A stretch of 64,000 nt of DNA, from contig CM034592.1 of assembly GCA_020091685.1 (NCBI GenBank), positions 38,346,705-38,410,704 on the forward strand, in the 5' to 3' direction. Below, piece by piece: positions 49,647-62,366 of this stretch (position 1 is the first letter of the stretch; every line of letters starts with the position of its first letter). The position numbers were made by a program, and so were the translations under genes. Origin of the DNA: Lutjanus erythropterus. Its lineage: Eukaryota; Chordata; Actinopteri; Lutjaniformes; Lutjanidae. The notes under the pieces were generated by a model. The model was not told where the DNA came from, searched no databases, and was given only the letters and a program-made list of their open reading frames with translations.

Positions 49647-50019
49647 GAGGGATTTACTTTTAAGGGCCCGTGTGGCCCTGGTACTTCAAACAATGAGAGG
49701 ACACCGCAGCGCAGACACTGTGTGTGACATGTGACAAGTTCCACGCTGCATCCTCCCTGGTGAATATCCGAGGACTGTTAGACGGTAGGATCTTGGCCTG
49801 GTGCAGGTGCAGTTGTTTTCTTTGCACATGGACTTCTGAAATACGGTAAAGAAGGACAATTCCCAAGGAATGAGCCAAAGTCCCAGTAAAAATTAGTGAG
49901 TGCCCTGCTCCACTCGCAAAATGATATTATAGAGATCGTATTTTTTGGCTGTGAGAGCCTATAGTCAGATTTTATGGCTACTGGCTCTTGGCTCGATGTT
50001 ATAGACCTACACAAATAAA
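49647..50019 (+). other. lrrc38 3' UTR up to first good poly(A) signal
   Basis: After the TGA the sequence has no further coding signal on the + strand. The first canonical AATAAA is at 50014-50019, in acacAATAAAgcg, followed within 40 bp by a T-containing stretch. The next AATAAA motifs downstream (for example at 51326) fall inside a transposon. The true 3' end could be further downstream; no downstream element is decisive. Confidence 0.5.
50014..50019 (+). terminator. candidate polyadenylation signal AATAAA for lrrc38
   Basis: Canonical hexamer 368 bp after the stop codon, the first on the + strand after the stop. Use is inferred from position only. Confidence 0.45.
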
Positions 50020-51410
50020 GCGAGGTTAACACCTTTATAATGAGAGAGAAAAATATTTTAAAAAAGAGAGGTGTGTCTGTCACATTAGTCTTAGACAAGC
50101 TGATAACTTCTCGTTATCTGTAATCACATTGGACATGCAACATTGGAGTCTGAAATCCTGTAAAGTGAGTGCAGTTTTTTTGGATGATTTTCATTGGGGC
50201 TTTATCTGTGTAGGGCAGAATGCTTGATCCCATTTAAAAAAAAAAAAAAAGGATGTCATACCGACCAATAACCTCAGTATTTAACTGCCTATATCATGAT
50301 ATGCTGGCATATCCTGCCATTTACAATGTCTTTTTTGGACAGCTCACTCACTAACATTCAAAAGTGGTTGACAAGCACCAGAGAGGGCAAATACTGTTGT
50401 TCCTTCTGCATGTAAAATTAGACAATGGCAGAGGTGTCAGACAAACAAGAAGAAGGATTTGGACAATGACGCAATGTTACTGAAGGTAGCTGATGTACCG
50501 TAGGCGGGTCTACACATTCTTTCAGCAGTATATTCATTATATAACCACAGATTTATGTACAAAAGAGAACAATGTACAGTCAAGCAAACATATAAATCAA
50601 AAGGATGTAGATTGATAACTGTGAACTGTGTAGAAAGATATAGAAAGATATCTAAAATATCAGTGTAATCTTAAAAATTATGGCAAACAAAGTATTAAAA
50701 TAGAGTCTATGTAGAACTATTGTGTCAAATAACGCACTTTATATGGTGAACCTAATTTTGGCAAGCCCCTAATTAACACTATGTAGACTGGTTTTGTCTT
50801 CATTTGCCAAAGATTAGGCTTAGGTGATGGAGAGATTGCATATAAGGACTTTGTTGTGGATGATGTGTTATTTAGTGAGGTAGGGATAGCTCTTTAACAG
50901 AAAGCAGCACTATAGCCAAATCACACTCTGTATACACTCATATTGTACTCAGTCAAACAGTTATGGTCTCCAAAGATGAACATTTTCTCCTAGTCTGTCT
51001 ATGACTGAACCAGCTGTCTTACTTTGGCAGTCTTTAACCTCTTAACTTCAGAACGAATAGTTATTCATTGTATGAGGATGGTGGGCAGGATGTTTGTCTC
51101 TTGAGGTATAAATAGACAACTTTTGTTTTGTTTATGATATCCAGAATGGTTATATTATGGACTCTCAGAGCCTGTTCAGACCTGGTCTTAATGTTCATCC
51201 AGAGCGAGCCTATCACAAGTGGACAGCTCTAAGTATGCGAGTTCCCACCTGGGATTACAATGTGTCTCCAAATGCATCTCAAGTGACCACTGGTGATCAT
51301 ATCTCACTTCCCTGCTCTATATGCAAATAAATACTAGGGCTGTTAGTTCAATGCCACACTGAACTCCTGTGTCAGCCCACAATGAGCCTTTACCTGTGCT
51401 GTCAGCAGCC

Positions 51411-52128
51411 CAGCAGAGATGCTCTGCGGTGCGCTGGGATTTTATGCTTCAACTGTGATCAGGACATTAGGGCTGCACGATATCGGAAAAAAATGACATT
51501 GCGATTTTTTTTAAACATGCGATATATATTGCGATATGAAAAAATACAGGAATTTTCACCAGATGACTTGAATAGCACTTTATGTTACTGCTGCCATCTT
51601 GTGGACAATTAACCTGCACTGATCTTGCGACTCACTCCATATGCAGGGCCGTGGTCTGCTTTGGCAACCTGATTAAGAACGATTGTGATTGGTGGATCAC
51701 TGCGTGCAGTGTGTGTCAGGTACCCTTGAAATTAGATGATTTCGTTTGCCTCCTACATTGCAGGACCTGCGATGTGACTATTGCGCACATGTACATTGTG
51801 ATGATGACACTCAAACGATATATTGTGCAGCTCTACAGGACATACACTTTCACCTTTTCTAACTGTGTGGAAAACTTATGTTTTCACATCATAGATGACA
51901 AAGAAAGACATTAATGACAGAGTCAGAGAAAGTTGGTGTGTGTGTCCCGGCACACCACAAAGTGTCATGTTCTGCCCGCACAGAAACACTCCATGATGCG
52001 CTAGAATTTTATACCTGAACTATGATCAGGAGGACAGACACTTTTACTTTCTCTGACTGTGTGGAAGTCTGTTTTCACATCACAGATTATAAAGAAAGGC
52101 AGGTGTGCATCCCAGCGCACCACAGAGC
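51411..52128. repeat. tandem duplication inside the long-TIR element, unit 1 split by the hAT insert
   Basis: Unit 1 (51411-51467 joined across the hAT to 51844-51914) and unit 2 (about 51991-52107) share in order: tg(c/a)gctgggattttat / tgcgctagaattttat, aactgtgatcagga / aactatgatcagga, ttcac-tttctaactgtgtgga / ttactttctctgactgtgtgga, and gttttcacatca-aga. The hAT insertion point lies within unit 1. Confidence 0.7.
51468..51835. mobile_element. hAT MITE, 368 bp, nested
   Basis: The termini TAGGGCTGCACGATAT and reverse-complemented TAGAGCTGCACAATAT are inverted repeats. The flanks CAGGACAT at 51460-51467 and 51836-51843 are an exact 8-bp duplication. The interior has the gcgatatat words usual in this family. 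The frames at 51382-51612 and 51582-51914 are accidental. Confidence 0.92.
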
Positions 52129-52682
52129 ATCTCCTCTATCTGCTCTTCACAGAAATGCAGTGTCTTTTTTACAAGAAAAAAAAAAACAGATTAATGTATT
52201 TCAATTATTGCAAAATTTACAAGAAGGCACAAATGATTAAGAACTTGCTGTAACAGTTTAACTTTGCCACTCTGTATGCAAATAAACATATTTGTAAAAT
52301 ATGACAAAAAAAAGTGACTCAACAGTGGGTAACAATGTTTTTCACAAAGAAGGAAATAACGATTTTATAAGAAGGCTCAAATAATTAAGAGTTTGTCATA
52401 GGCAGCATTTTACAAAGTTCATAAAGTTTCAACTCATTCAGCAACTCTTAAAATAGCATGATTTTTTTTTAAGAGAGTCAGGGGTTACTATTGTGTTCAC
52501 AAACCCAAACATAGCAATTTGCTCTACAGTGACCCAAATGATGTATTTAAAGGATGTCAGTTGAATAGGTGGTGTTTAATATGACTAAAAGAATGTGGTC
52601 ACATGCATCCTGGGTGCATCAGCTGTCCACTTATGATTGAATCAGCCTGGGACACATGTTAATACCAGGTGTGAACAGGCCC

Positions 52683-55670
52683 TCAGTCAGCTTATTCTCC
52701 TTTTACTTAAGATCTTCCAATATCTTGAAGTAAAGCTGCTGATTTGATATCCTGGAAAAGTCTCATATCAAAACTCTTACTGTATTAACAGCGTCTACAT
52801 TCACAAGAGCAGCAGTACAGTGCAATTTAAATTCAATAAAACAGTGCCCTCAATATTACGGGTGTCTGTTTGTTATTTGCATCGTGTATATTATAAATCC
52901 TTCTCCGTTAGGATTTGGAATGCTCAGTGCTGGACTATATGTATTTTTTTTCCCAAAGCTAAGTTATGTTGCATTGCTTCTCACATTCTTGTAAGGCATG
53001 AATAATTCAGCGAAATTGAGATATGAAGCAGAAAGAATGTCAAGCCTCTTAATGCAAACAAGCAGAGGATAGAAAAAAAAGAGCCATGAGCAAATACAGT
53101 CATCGTTTCTGTGTGGTTGACAAAAGATAAAAAGGAATTCCAAATGCCTGTGTCCCTTTAGAACAAGTCATGACCCCAGATGTGCAGCATTGTGAAGCAT
53201 ATTTTGCAGAGATGACAAGAAGTATATGTGGCCTTATTTATTTTGTTTGTTTGTTTGTTTTCATTAGTATCGACATTACAATAAAAGCACAAAGATCTCA
53301 CAGGAAACCAATGTGGTTCTAGTACCAGACTGTATGTATTACCAGATAGTATGTTTTCATCAATGTGTATTGTCACTTGTTGTGTTGAAAAGGCCACATG
53401 CTTATGAACAATGTAAGATTTGTAGGCCTACTGTATGGATGTTGTGTATTTACCTCAATTTGAATCATGTGGGTCACTTTGAGGACAGAATTAGAAATTA
53501 ATATTCAACCTTAACAGCCAATGGACGTTTCTCTAACCGCCTGCCCCGAACAACAACTGTCCGATCACATATTAGTGACTGTAGGCACGTTAACAGGCCT
53601 GTCAAGCTTTGCATTTCTCTCTGTGTTGACGCAGTGTTCATAGAGCTCTAAGAAGAGTGACTCTGCATCTCAGTAGTTTCGAAGGTGGCATCTTTTTTTG
53701 TAGTCTTTCAAAAACCTAAAACACAAGAGCAAATGTGCGAGGAATGGATTAAACTTTGCCTTTTTTCTGCTCTAACATAAGCTGCTAATATTAGCATGTC
53801 TGGCTAACTAGCTTACAATAGCCTACCTCAAGCCAAACTTGTGTTAGGTACCACTGCATTTGCAAAACTCATGGCTTTATTCCTCAAATCCTCAAATCGT
53901 TTCCTCTTGTAAAAATGAAGCTTACTATGAACAGTGAAGCTTAGCCTAAATCAGCCTGGGAGATGTTGCTTTAGCCTCAGTCTTTTAGCATTATATCATG
54001 TATGAAGCTCATTCTAAAATGTGTCCAATGGAAGAATTAAAAAGTTGGCCACAAAAGGACATCTCAGCTGACTCAAGGAATTTAAGCATTAGCATCATCT
54101 TGCATTTATTTGTCAGGTAGAAATGAGACACCTACTTTTGTATACTTCTCTATGCTACTAAAGACCAAGTGATGTGAATCAGTGGTAAATCTGCCACCAT
54201 TATCACTGTAAACACACATGTACAATGTGAGAATAGAAAGCTTGACAGGCGTAGCAACAGTAACTAAGGAGGGAGGGGCTTACTGAACCATCAGTTCTAT
54301 CACCAGAGTCGACCCTTCCTAAGTGCTGCCTACTGTGGGCCAATGGCAGTTAAGCTAGCTGTTCCCAGAACTTGCTATATGCTATGTGCTAGGCTCACCT
54401 ATGTTAAAAGTTAAAATGTGTTGTTGGAGGACCTGTAAAAGCGACATATAGTCACATCTTAAATTAGCTAATGTTAGCAAATTGCTAACCAACTGCTAGT
54501 TAATCTACAGTGGTGATTAGCTAGCTAGTTAGCTAGCACTTTGCTAACAAGCTTTGCACGAAAAGGAGAAAGTTGAGCAGTGTACCAAGTTTGCTCAACT
54601 GTTATTGGAGCACAGTGCAAAAAGGGGTGGGACTTAGGAAGGATCAGTTAGTTGCCTACAGTCCTAAAGGGGAATGCCACTGAATTTCACATTTGAAGTC
54701 TGCCATTCTTGTTTATTATGACAGTTTGGTCACTTTCAGTGAACAACACTTATTAGCTAATATTCCATAGCCAGAGTGAGGGTGCCCACAGTCACTGCAG
54801 GTTAAGAGAGAGAGACGGCATGTGAGGGCACATTTAGGAGCTCAACTCCCAACGAAAAGCATAAAAACATTTTGATTTTGTCCAGAAGACAAGTTTCCAA
54901 TCGTTGGCATGAGAGGAGCAGGTTCTCATGTTCATAAAACAAAAAATAAACTTTTGAGTGCTTGGACACATTAGGTTGGGGAGAGATGAGAAACTGCTTT
55001 CTGAAGGTGCAGACCTTAGTCAAGGAATCAGAGGGAGAGTTTTTATACATATCATTATCATTTCCAACTACTGTGTAGTTACTGTATATTAACAAATTAT
55101 TATGTTAGCTTAGCTGTTAGCTTGAAGCATATGTTAGCATGACAATTTCCTTTCTCTTACTCATTTTATTAAGTAACAAATATCAGCACATTAGAGCATG
55201 CACTGTTGAGTTACCTACAGTATAAAGTTCAGATTCATGTCTATTTTTCTATTCAACCTTTCAGAATGAAACATTTATTTACTCTGTCAGTCCCCAAAGT
55301 AATTTTCTGGCATTGCGCCCCCTGGAAAGCAGAGACACTGTTGGCTGCTTTTCGCACAGTTTGTCTTGACATTGCTTAAAATACCAAAATCCATGTTATG
55401 TTTTGTCAGATAAATGTCAGAATGGCTCAAATCTAAAATTAAGTGACAGAGAAGAGTGTGACGTTGTTGCTGCAGCTGAATGCATTTCCAAATGTCAAAC
55501 ACTGTCAAACAGACCGTATGTGTAGCTGTATATTGATGTTTGGTTAAAAAAAAATAAAATAAATACTTTTTTCTGTCCTCTGGTCTGTATTTGTTCAGAA
55601 TTTGTACATCAGTGTGTGAATACAGATAAGCAAGCGGGATAATTATTTATTATTAATGCAACATGGAGTG
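52683..55670. other. downstream intergenic DNA, no supported gene
   Basis: No frame has a recognisable domain. A patch with recurring ttagc/gctaa words (for example ttagctagctagttagctagc at 54517-54538) lies at 54,470-54,555. An inverted 14-bp pair (cttcctaagt ... acttaggaag) at about 54,312 and 54,633 may mark a further unrecognised element. Confidence 0.5.
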
Positions 55671-56316
55671 TGCACTCTTTAGAATGAAGGTGCTAACTAG
55701 AACTGTAAAGGGTTCTTCAGCTTGTCCCCATAGGAGAACTGTTTTTGGTTCCTGGTAGAACATTTTTTTAAAGGTTCCACTTGAAGCCCTCTCAGAGAGG
55801 TTTCACCCAGAACCCCCTATAAGAGATTCTATAGAGAACCCCTCTATGATATAATGGTTCCACCTAGTTCCACCCATAACCGAGAACCTTTTATTCCAAG
55901 GTTTTTATCTAGAACCCTCAGTGGTGGTTCTACCGAGAACTTGTTTATATTCCAAGGTTTTTATCTAGATCACACCACAAAGTTCTACCAAGAATCTTTT
56001 TATGTTGCAATGGTTTTATCTAGAACACACTCAAGGGGTTCTGCCAAGAAACTTTTTGTATTCCAAAGATTTTATCCAGAGCACACTGAAGAGGTTCTAC
56101 CCAGAACCTTTTATACAAAGAATCCTCGACGAAATTCAACAATCCTTGAAGAACTGTTTCTTCCAAAAAGGGTTCTTTGGATATAAAGTGAATGAAACCT
56201 TTAGTCTTACAAAAAATCTTTCTTCAAACAAAGGGTTCTTCAGAAGCAAATGGTTCTGGGTAGAACCTCAGCCCTTTAGGAAGAGCCCCTCTGGAGCCTT
56301 TATTTCTAAGCGTGCA
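55671..56316. mobile_element. TIR element built of GGTTCTA/AGAACC repeats, about 646 bp
   Basis: The left end TGCACTCTTTAGAATGAAGG and reverse-complemented right end TGCACGCTTAGAAATAAAGG are similar. The interior is some twenty loosely tandem units of the type (a)aggttctacc(a)agaacc(t)ttt, alternating orientation, so the open frames at 55854-56319 (repeated FYPE/FYLDH/RTLSGGS-like words) are repeat-derived, not a gene. This class of repeat is widespread in fish; its superfamily is unclear to me. Confidence 0.7.
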
Positions 56317-59300
56317 TAAGCGTGCCTGCGGTACAGATCGACCTGTTCATAATGACAATAAAGAATTGTTCTTCTCTTCCCCCTAATTTCCAGGCGTTGA
56401 CAGACTCCGTCTTGTCACGGCAGCAAATGAGCGAGGCTCATCTGTAAACACGGCCCAGTGTGTTATTTCACACAGCACTGTTATCACACTGCAGGTATGC
56501 AAATGGATGCACTATTTTTGGAAAGGGTGTTAGAGAAATTAGAGACTTGGGAAAAAAAAAAAAAAAATCAAATACCATCCGCTTACATAACAACTATCCA
56601 GCCTGTTCATGCACAATCCCTTTCATTCAGAGCCGTGTGTATTTGGACAATCTGTAATTGACATCCAATTTTATCCCAGCACATGAACACTTTTCTCCTG
56701 GCTTCCTCCAGTGTCTTTTTTTGTTGCAGTGTCAAGTTCTTCAGCTCATGTGAGGCGCTGCACACAGGAGCTATTTCTATTCTTGACAGAGGTTTGTGTG
56801 TCTTTTTTTTCATCTCTTATGCTAATAATTCATTTCTCTGTATTTTTCCTAGCGTGTTCCTTTGTCACGCCCTGTCATTAGGCGATCTAACATGATAGCA
56901 TGCTTTCCCGATGTCAAAGAATCACAGGATGAAAACCAAACTTCACCCTCGGGCTGTGTTGCGTTGGCTGGAAAGAAAGCAGAGTCATGGCACACGCCAG
57001 AGAACAATGAGCAAAGAATCACTTATGGAGATATTTATGATTCCAAACAGGAACATTGGACAGGAAATATCATGCAGAAAGATTTGCACATGCCACGCTA
57101 GTGCACCGCTGAAAAGAGGCCTGTGAGGGTGGTGGTCGTGATGAGGATTCTCCTGCAACCATTTACCTCATTTGGTTGTCATGGCTACACAGCCGGAGGC
57201 CGGGAGCTCTTGGACGCCGAGGCGGGAACAGGGAGAGGGAGGGATGCTGGGAAGCATGGCCCTCAGTGTGGCTGCCTCGCCTCTCCTTCCATGCATCAAC
57301 TAACTGGACCTGGCATTTAGCAAGAAAAAAAATGTCCACAGCGCTGGAGCGCCCTCTGAACCAATCCGTGACTTAAACGTCCGTCCTCCCCCTTTTGATC
57401 TGTCTGTAAATGGCATTGTGATAGGTCAGATTAGGATATCTATCATAACATCCACATCAGCGTTGGAGTGCACTGTAGACTATGTGAGAGGTCAAAATTT
57501 CTTCTCAGGCAAGGACCCATTACAAAATAGAAAACATACTTACATATTTTTACTTTTATTCATATGAAAGAACATAAAAAGACAAATATATTAGAAAGAT
57601 TATGTTAAAAATATTTGCACACATCAAGTGAATGTTTGACTACTTAAAACTGCTGCAAGGAACTTCAGTATTTTATTTGTTTTGGAGGTCCCTGTGGACA
57701 AAGCAGTAGCGTTTCCTCCACCATAACTGCAAAATATAACTTAAAAAATAAAATCATCTGAATAAAAATCTCCTGTTTCTTCCTTTCAAACTGGCTAACA
57801 TACTACTCACAGTGAATTTGCCTGGGAAAATGTAAACACTCATTTCCAAGGTTCATTTCATCTAATTTCATGGAGATATAACTGATCTCCTCACTGATTT
57901 GCTTATGTAGGTCAAATAGAGACATCAGTATTAATTTGAGACTGTTTCATAACCAGTTACGAACTCTGTGAAATAGCCATAAAATAAAATGTGGATTCTG
58001 ATTACTTTAAATGATGTACAATAAAACATATATACATATACACATCTAAAACAGAAAATAAGCTTAATGAAAACAATAAAAAGAGCAATAATAGGCCTTG
58101 ACTGGGACTTTGATATGATAATCCTAAAAAAAAAATATTTGTAAAGCAAATAAAAAAAACAAACAAAAACAAAATATAAATAAAGGGTCATCAGCTTCTG
58201 TTCAACTTGTGTGACTGAACACTGTGTCTCAAGTATTATTGAGTTTTTGTAGCCGCATCTTAGCCAAAATACATCATTAGTACTGTATAACTATGTATAT
58301 AAGTATAGCAAAGTCTGGTCTATAATCATTTCAAGATTTTTTTTTTTAACAAAAGTCCACAAAAAAGTCACCTGGTCATACAAAATGACTTGTAGCACAA
58401 TATTAAATACTACAAACTTAGTCGCTTAAGTTTTGCAAAAAGAAATTGGAATGAATTTAATGAAATAATTTGATTAATTTAACTGTATTTTATTATGTCA
58501 GACAGTAAACAATGAACACCAGGTAACAAATAATCTGATCAATAAAACAGGTGAATTCTGCTTCGGAAAAGCAGCCTTCATTTATTTATTTACCTGCCAA
58601 CTGTCTCTGGTTACCGTCTGTTTCTGACCTACAAAGACAGGAAGCGAGCAGGACGGAGAGGAAAGTAAGCCAACCCTGAGAGAGGAAGCTCTGAATGAGT
58701 AATGGCTGCTGCTGGTTTAACAGTGGGATCGGGGATTGTGGAGGAGTGGGCAGCAGAGGGGTCGGGTTGCAAAGTTCAAAGGAAGACACACCTGATGCTT
58801 CTCTCTGTCTGTGTAGCCGACAGGCAGACCGGGCACCGAGTTCACAGAGGAGGGGATTTTGTGCAGACGTTGGCGTGACATTGACAAATGGAGACGACTG
58901 CAGTGTCTTCACTTATAGTCTTGCCTTTCTTCATCACTTTTTTAAAATTCTAACAACTGATCTCACGTTTACCTCCTTTTCTGAAAGGTAGCTTTTGCCT
59001 GTTTCTTTCTTTTTTTTTTTATCTACAGTTTTTTGTGACAATGCTTTTTAATGTTTTTTCTTTGTTCCCTTTGGAGATTACAGTTCATATAAAAGTGCCA
59101 TAACAGAATTTGAATGTACATACCTCGTCTAGTCATTTGGGTAATCCCATAAACTTTCTCTCATTCACATATTGTCACAGAATAAAGTGAAATAATAAAA
59201 AATAAATAAGTACAAATAAATAACACATATAGTTATATTCTCAGGATAAGACCCACACTGATTCATTCTTGGCTTTCAGTCCATTAACATGAACATCATT

Positions 59301-59490
59301 TCTGGTTGGCTGATATTAAAGATGCACTCTGGAGATTTAGTTATTGCACTAGTCTGGGGATTCACAAGAGGAAGATTAAAAAAAAAGAATTGTCAAAATT
59401 GAAGCAACAGAGGACGAGAAATCCTGACTTTAATCTCTCAATGACGTCATTGGGAGTATATTATCAAACTTTACTTATCACCCTCTGGAG
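56317..59490. other. downstream intergenic DNA, no supported gene
   Basis: Mostly A+T-rich (57,500-58,450 especially, with short atatac/aaac runs). 56,860-57,380 and 58,590-58,990 are less A+T-rich and have frames of 60-108 residues, but none shows a domain, and neither splice-site pairing nor a conserved motif supports a gene. Confidence 0.5.
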
Positions 59491-60014
59491 CACATGCGTC
59501 AAACTCAAGGCCCGGGGGCCAAATCCGGCCTGCTACCTCATTTTATGCGGCCCGCAAGAGCTGGCAAGCTGGCAGAGAATATAATTATACATATAATACA
59601 TAGATTCTATGCTGCATTACAGAAATTCAGTGTCCATAAACTACATGTCCCAGAAAGCATCCTGTACACACTGAAGGTGTGTGCAGAGGGTAGGCAAGTT
59701 AATAAGGGATGGAATAGCAAATATATGTTTGTGCTCTATGATAATGAGCCAGTATGTCTTCTTTGTCATAATACTCTTTTTTTTAATAAATTATATTTGA
59801 GTTGTACACTTGAATGTTTTCTTGACTGTATTTTTTCTTAACTTCTACTTTCAGAGCCAGTTATTAATTACTAAGTTATTACTAAAACCAAAACTTGGCA
59901 GATGCAGATGCAAATGCAGATGCAGTCATGTCATATGATAATGAGCAGATATATTTATATCATCTTACACTTACAATGGCAGCCCTCCAAATGAAACTGA
60001 GTTTTATACCCCTG
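59491..60014 (+). mobile_element. hAT element remnant with BED-like zinc-finger fragment, 524 bp
   Basis: The left end (gcgTCAAACTCAAGGCCC) and reverse-complemented right end (CAGGGGTATAAAACTCAG) fit degraded hAT termini. The flanks ctctggag / ctctacat agree at only 5 of 8 bases. 59,690-59,770 translates to GWNSKYMFVLYDNEPVCLLC, close to the pattern (W..EY.F.....KPVCLLC) at the N-terminus of GTF2IRD2/ZBED-type hAT transposases. The rest of the transposase is absent. Confidence 0.65.
59899..59925. repeat. (CAGATG)n-like short tandem repeat
   Basis: Four to five copies of a CAGATG hexamer, one with an A change (gcaaat), within the hAT remnant. Confidence 0.8.
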
Positions 60015-62366
60015 CTCTACATTGGATATGCAAGTAACAATTTATGAACAAAATTTCCCTTATTTTCGTTCATATCTTTGATTTGCTTTCTTATTTTTAC
60101 TCTTCTTTTACAGGAGAAAAGTTTGCGAGTGGTCGAGAGCACCTTTACCATCGTAAGAGAAAAATATCTTCCTTTCACAGTCAACAAATTGTTTGTCCAA
60201 TGCAAGTGAGCAAAAGTTTAAAAGAATAATTAAATATTAAACACATGCTCTTATATAGTGTTTAGGTGGTGTCACCTATGCTAATAACTGTAAACAATTG
60301 GCGATACCCCTCCAGTTTCTGATCACGTGGGATTCATCATCCAGCACACCTGAATAAGAGCAGCTCTGGGTGGTTAAGAACATTTGGTGCATCTGGACTT
60401 CACCTCTCTGTTTTTCCGTTACTATAAAAGAAGGTTAAGAGAAAATATAAGAGACAATTGAAGAGACTGTTGCTGCACAAGGCCCATTATTATATGGAAG
60501 AGTATTACAGTCAGGCATGAAGAAAAAATGAAAGGATGAGGATTTTTTAAATTGCATTTTGAGCATATAGTTGAAATGCTGAGAATAAAGTTGAAATACC
60601 TTTATGAGAGTATATATGCAGTATATTCTCATGATATATAACTTACTGACATTGCACAAATAAATAAACACATAAAATATTCCTTCTCATTTATTTTTTT
60701 GTTGTAATGGGCATTACTAGAAGTCCAACTTTTTTCTCAACAATTAGACATAATGCTCCAATAGCAAGAGAATACCACTCTTCTGTACATTATACAACTG
60801 TTTTCACAGGTTGAGTTTCCTCTTGACAAATAAACTGAACTTCATGCATAATATCGGTCGAGTGCCTGAGTGCCTCTTTAGCATGCAGCTCCATTAAAGC
60901 CACTACTGGGATGTGAAGAACATGGAAATATCTGAATTTGTCATTCCCCAGTAGTAGTATGAGCAAAAAGACATTGTGGCTACACATCGCTATATTTTAC
61001 CATTTACTGAATTCATTATTTTCACCAGCCCACATGAACATAAATCAATTAATATCTCTAAATTTGACAAAACTCCAAATACGCTCTGTGTGAACACATC
61101 CTCAGAATGTGCCAGTGTTGTTTCATCTTTATCCGTGTACCTGAGATAATCCACTGAGGAGTGAAAACGCGCATTTGCCACTGCCTGGTCACAATTTTTG
61201 GCAGCGGCGATGAAATATCATTCAAAGCAGAGAGGGTGAGAGGTGAACCGGGGACACCGCAGCCGTGGGCAGCCATGAGCATCAATGCATGCTTCTGGCA
61301 AACTGCTCACCCACTGCACCAAAACACAGGCTGGCAGGCTGGCGGAGTCACTTACCCTCAAATAGTATTCCTAATATACAGAGAAGAAAAACAGACATCT
61401 GAAGACGGACGCTGAAATAAACATTTTAATCTCCCTTGTTCATCAACACTACAGTTTTGTGCGGGTCACGCTTGAGTTAACAAAAGTCCACAGGATCTGT
61501 GTCCTCATCTAATTTGTTATTTACAAGGATTTCTGTTGTGTTACTGTGAGCTTTAATATTCAGTTACTGTCCCCACAGTCACCAGAGAATCATGTCAGAC
61601 ATCACGATCAATATAGAAATTCACGTCAGTTGAGCGGTGTAAAACATGATTATGAGCTGTAGTTTATATTGCAACCCAGCCCCTGCACACACATTTAATA
61701 AACAGGAACATAACAGTATCACTGCTTATGTTTATTTAGGGATCATTTCACCCTATGACTGATATTTGTCTTCTGGAGAAGTTAATCCAGCAATGGGCTT
61801 AAGCATAACAAAAGTTTTATATTACTACAGCTCAGCGTATAGGTGCCTAAATGCAAAAAAAGAAGAAGAAAAACAGAAGCGTTTACTGTAATCACCCAGT
61901 GGGGAGTCGGATCACCCTGTGATTGATGTGTGTTCAACTGGAGAAATTAATCCAGCACGGCAAACACATTAAAGATGAATGAGGGAGGAGAAGGCTGGTA
62001 CTGTAGCACCAAGTGGCAGGAAGAGACGGATCTAAGCACATCGCTCATCCTGACTCACTCGAGGTCTAATGAGGTCAATAAATACCGCATTCATCAAATT
62101 CTGAGCAAAATACTACATTTGTATTGAAGCGCCGCTGAAGGACAGTGAAAGGAGATACAGTTATGACCTGCAGTTAAATTATGGTATCAGGAAACAGAGG
62201 AGGAAACAATGAAATTCAATAATTGATTAACATCTGGATGCATCTTTGCCTGCTATTTGTCATGTTCTTGTTAGAATAATCATCCTGTGCCGAAAACTGA
62301 GGCATTGAAATTAGACGCTATGTAATATAGGCTTGCAATTAGAGTTATATCACTGTGTGTAATATT
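60015..62366. other. downstream intergenic DNA, no supported gene
   Basis: Unique-looking sequence with frames no longer than 84 codons. 61,130-61,340 is moderately G+C-richer and might be a conserved non-coding element, but conservation cannot be judged here. Confidence 0.45.

Larger units (their letters stand above)
51168..52682. mobile_element. long-TIR transposon, 1,515 bp, carrying nested insert
   Basis: The left end GAGCCTGTTCAGACCTGGTC and reverse-complemented right end GGGCCTGTTCACACCTGGTA match, and the similarity continues for about 100 bp (AAGTGGACAGCT, later caagtgacc / catgtgacc). It is flanked by TCA on both sides (51165-51167, 52683-52685), compatible with a 3-bp duplication. 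The interior holds a duplicated segment and an hAT insertion at 51468-51835. No transposase recognised. Confidence 0.75.

Noticed and set aside
55854..56319. Overlapping 105-110-codon frames with repeated RTLSGGS-like and FYPE-like words
   Set aside because: The repetition is in the DNA (GGTTCTA/AGAACC units), explained by the repeat element.
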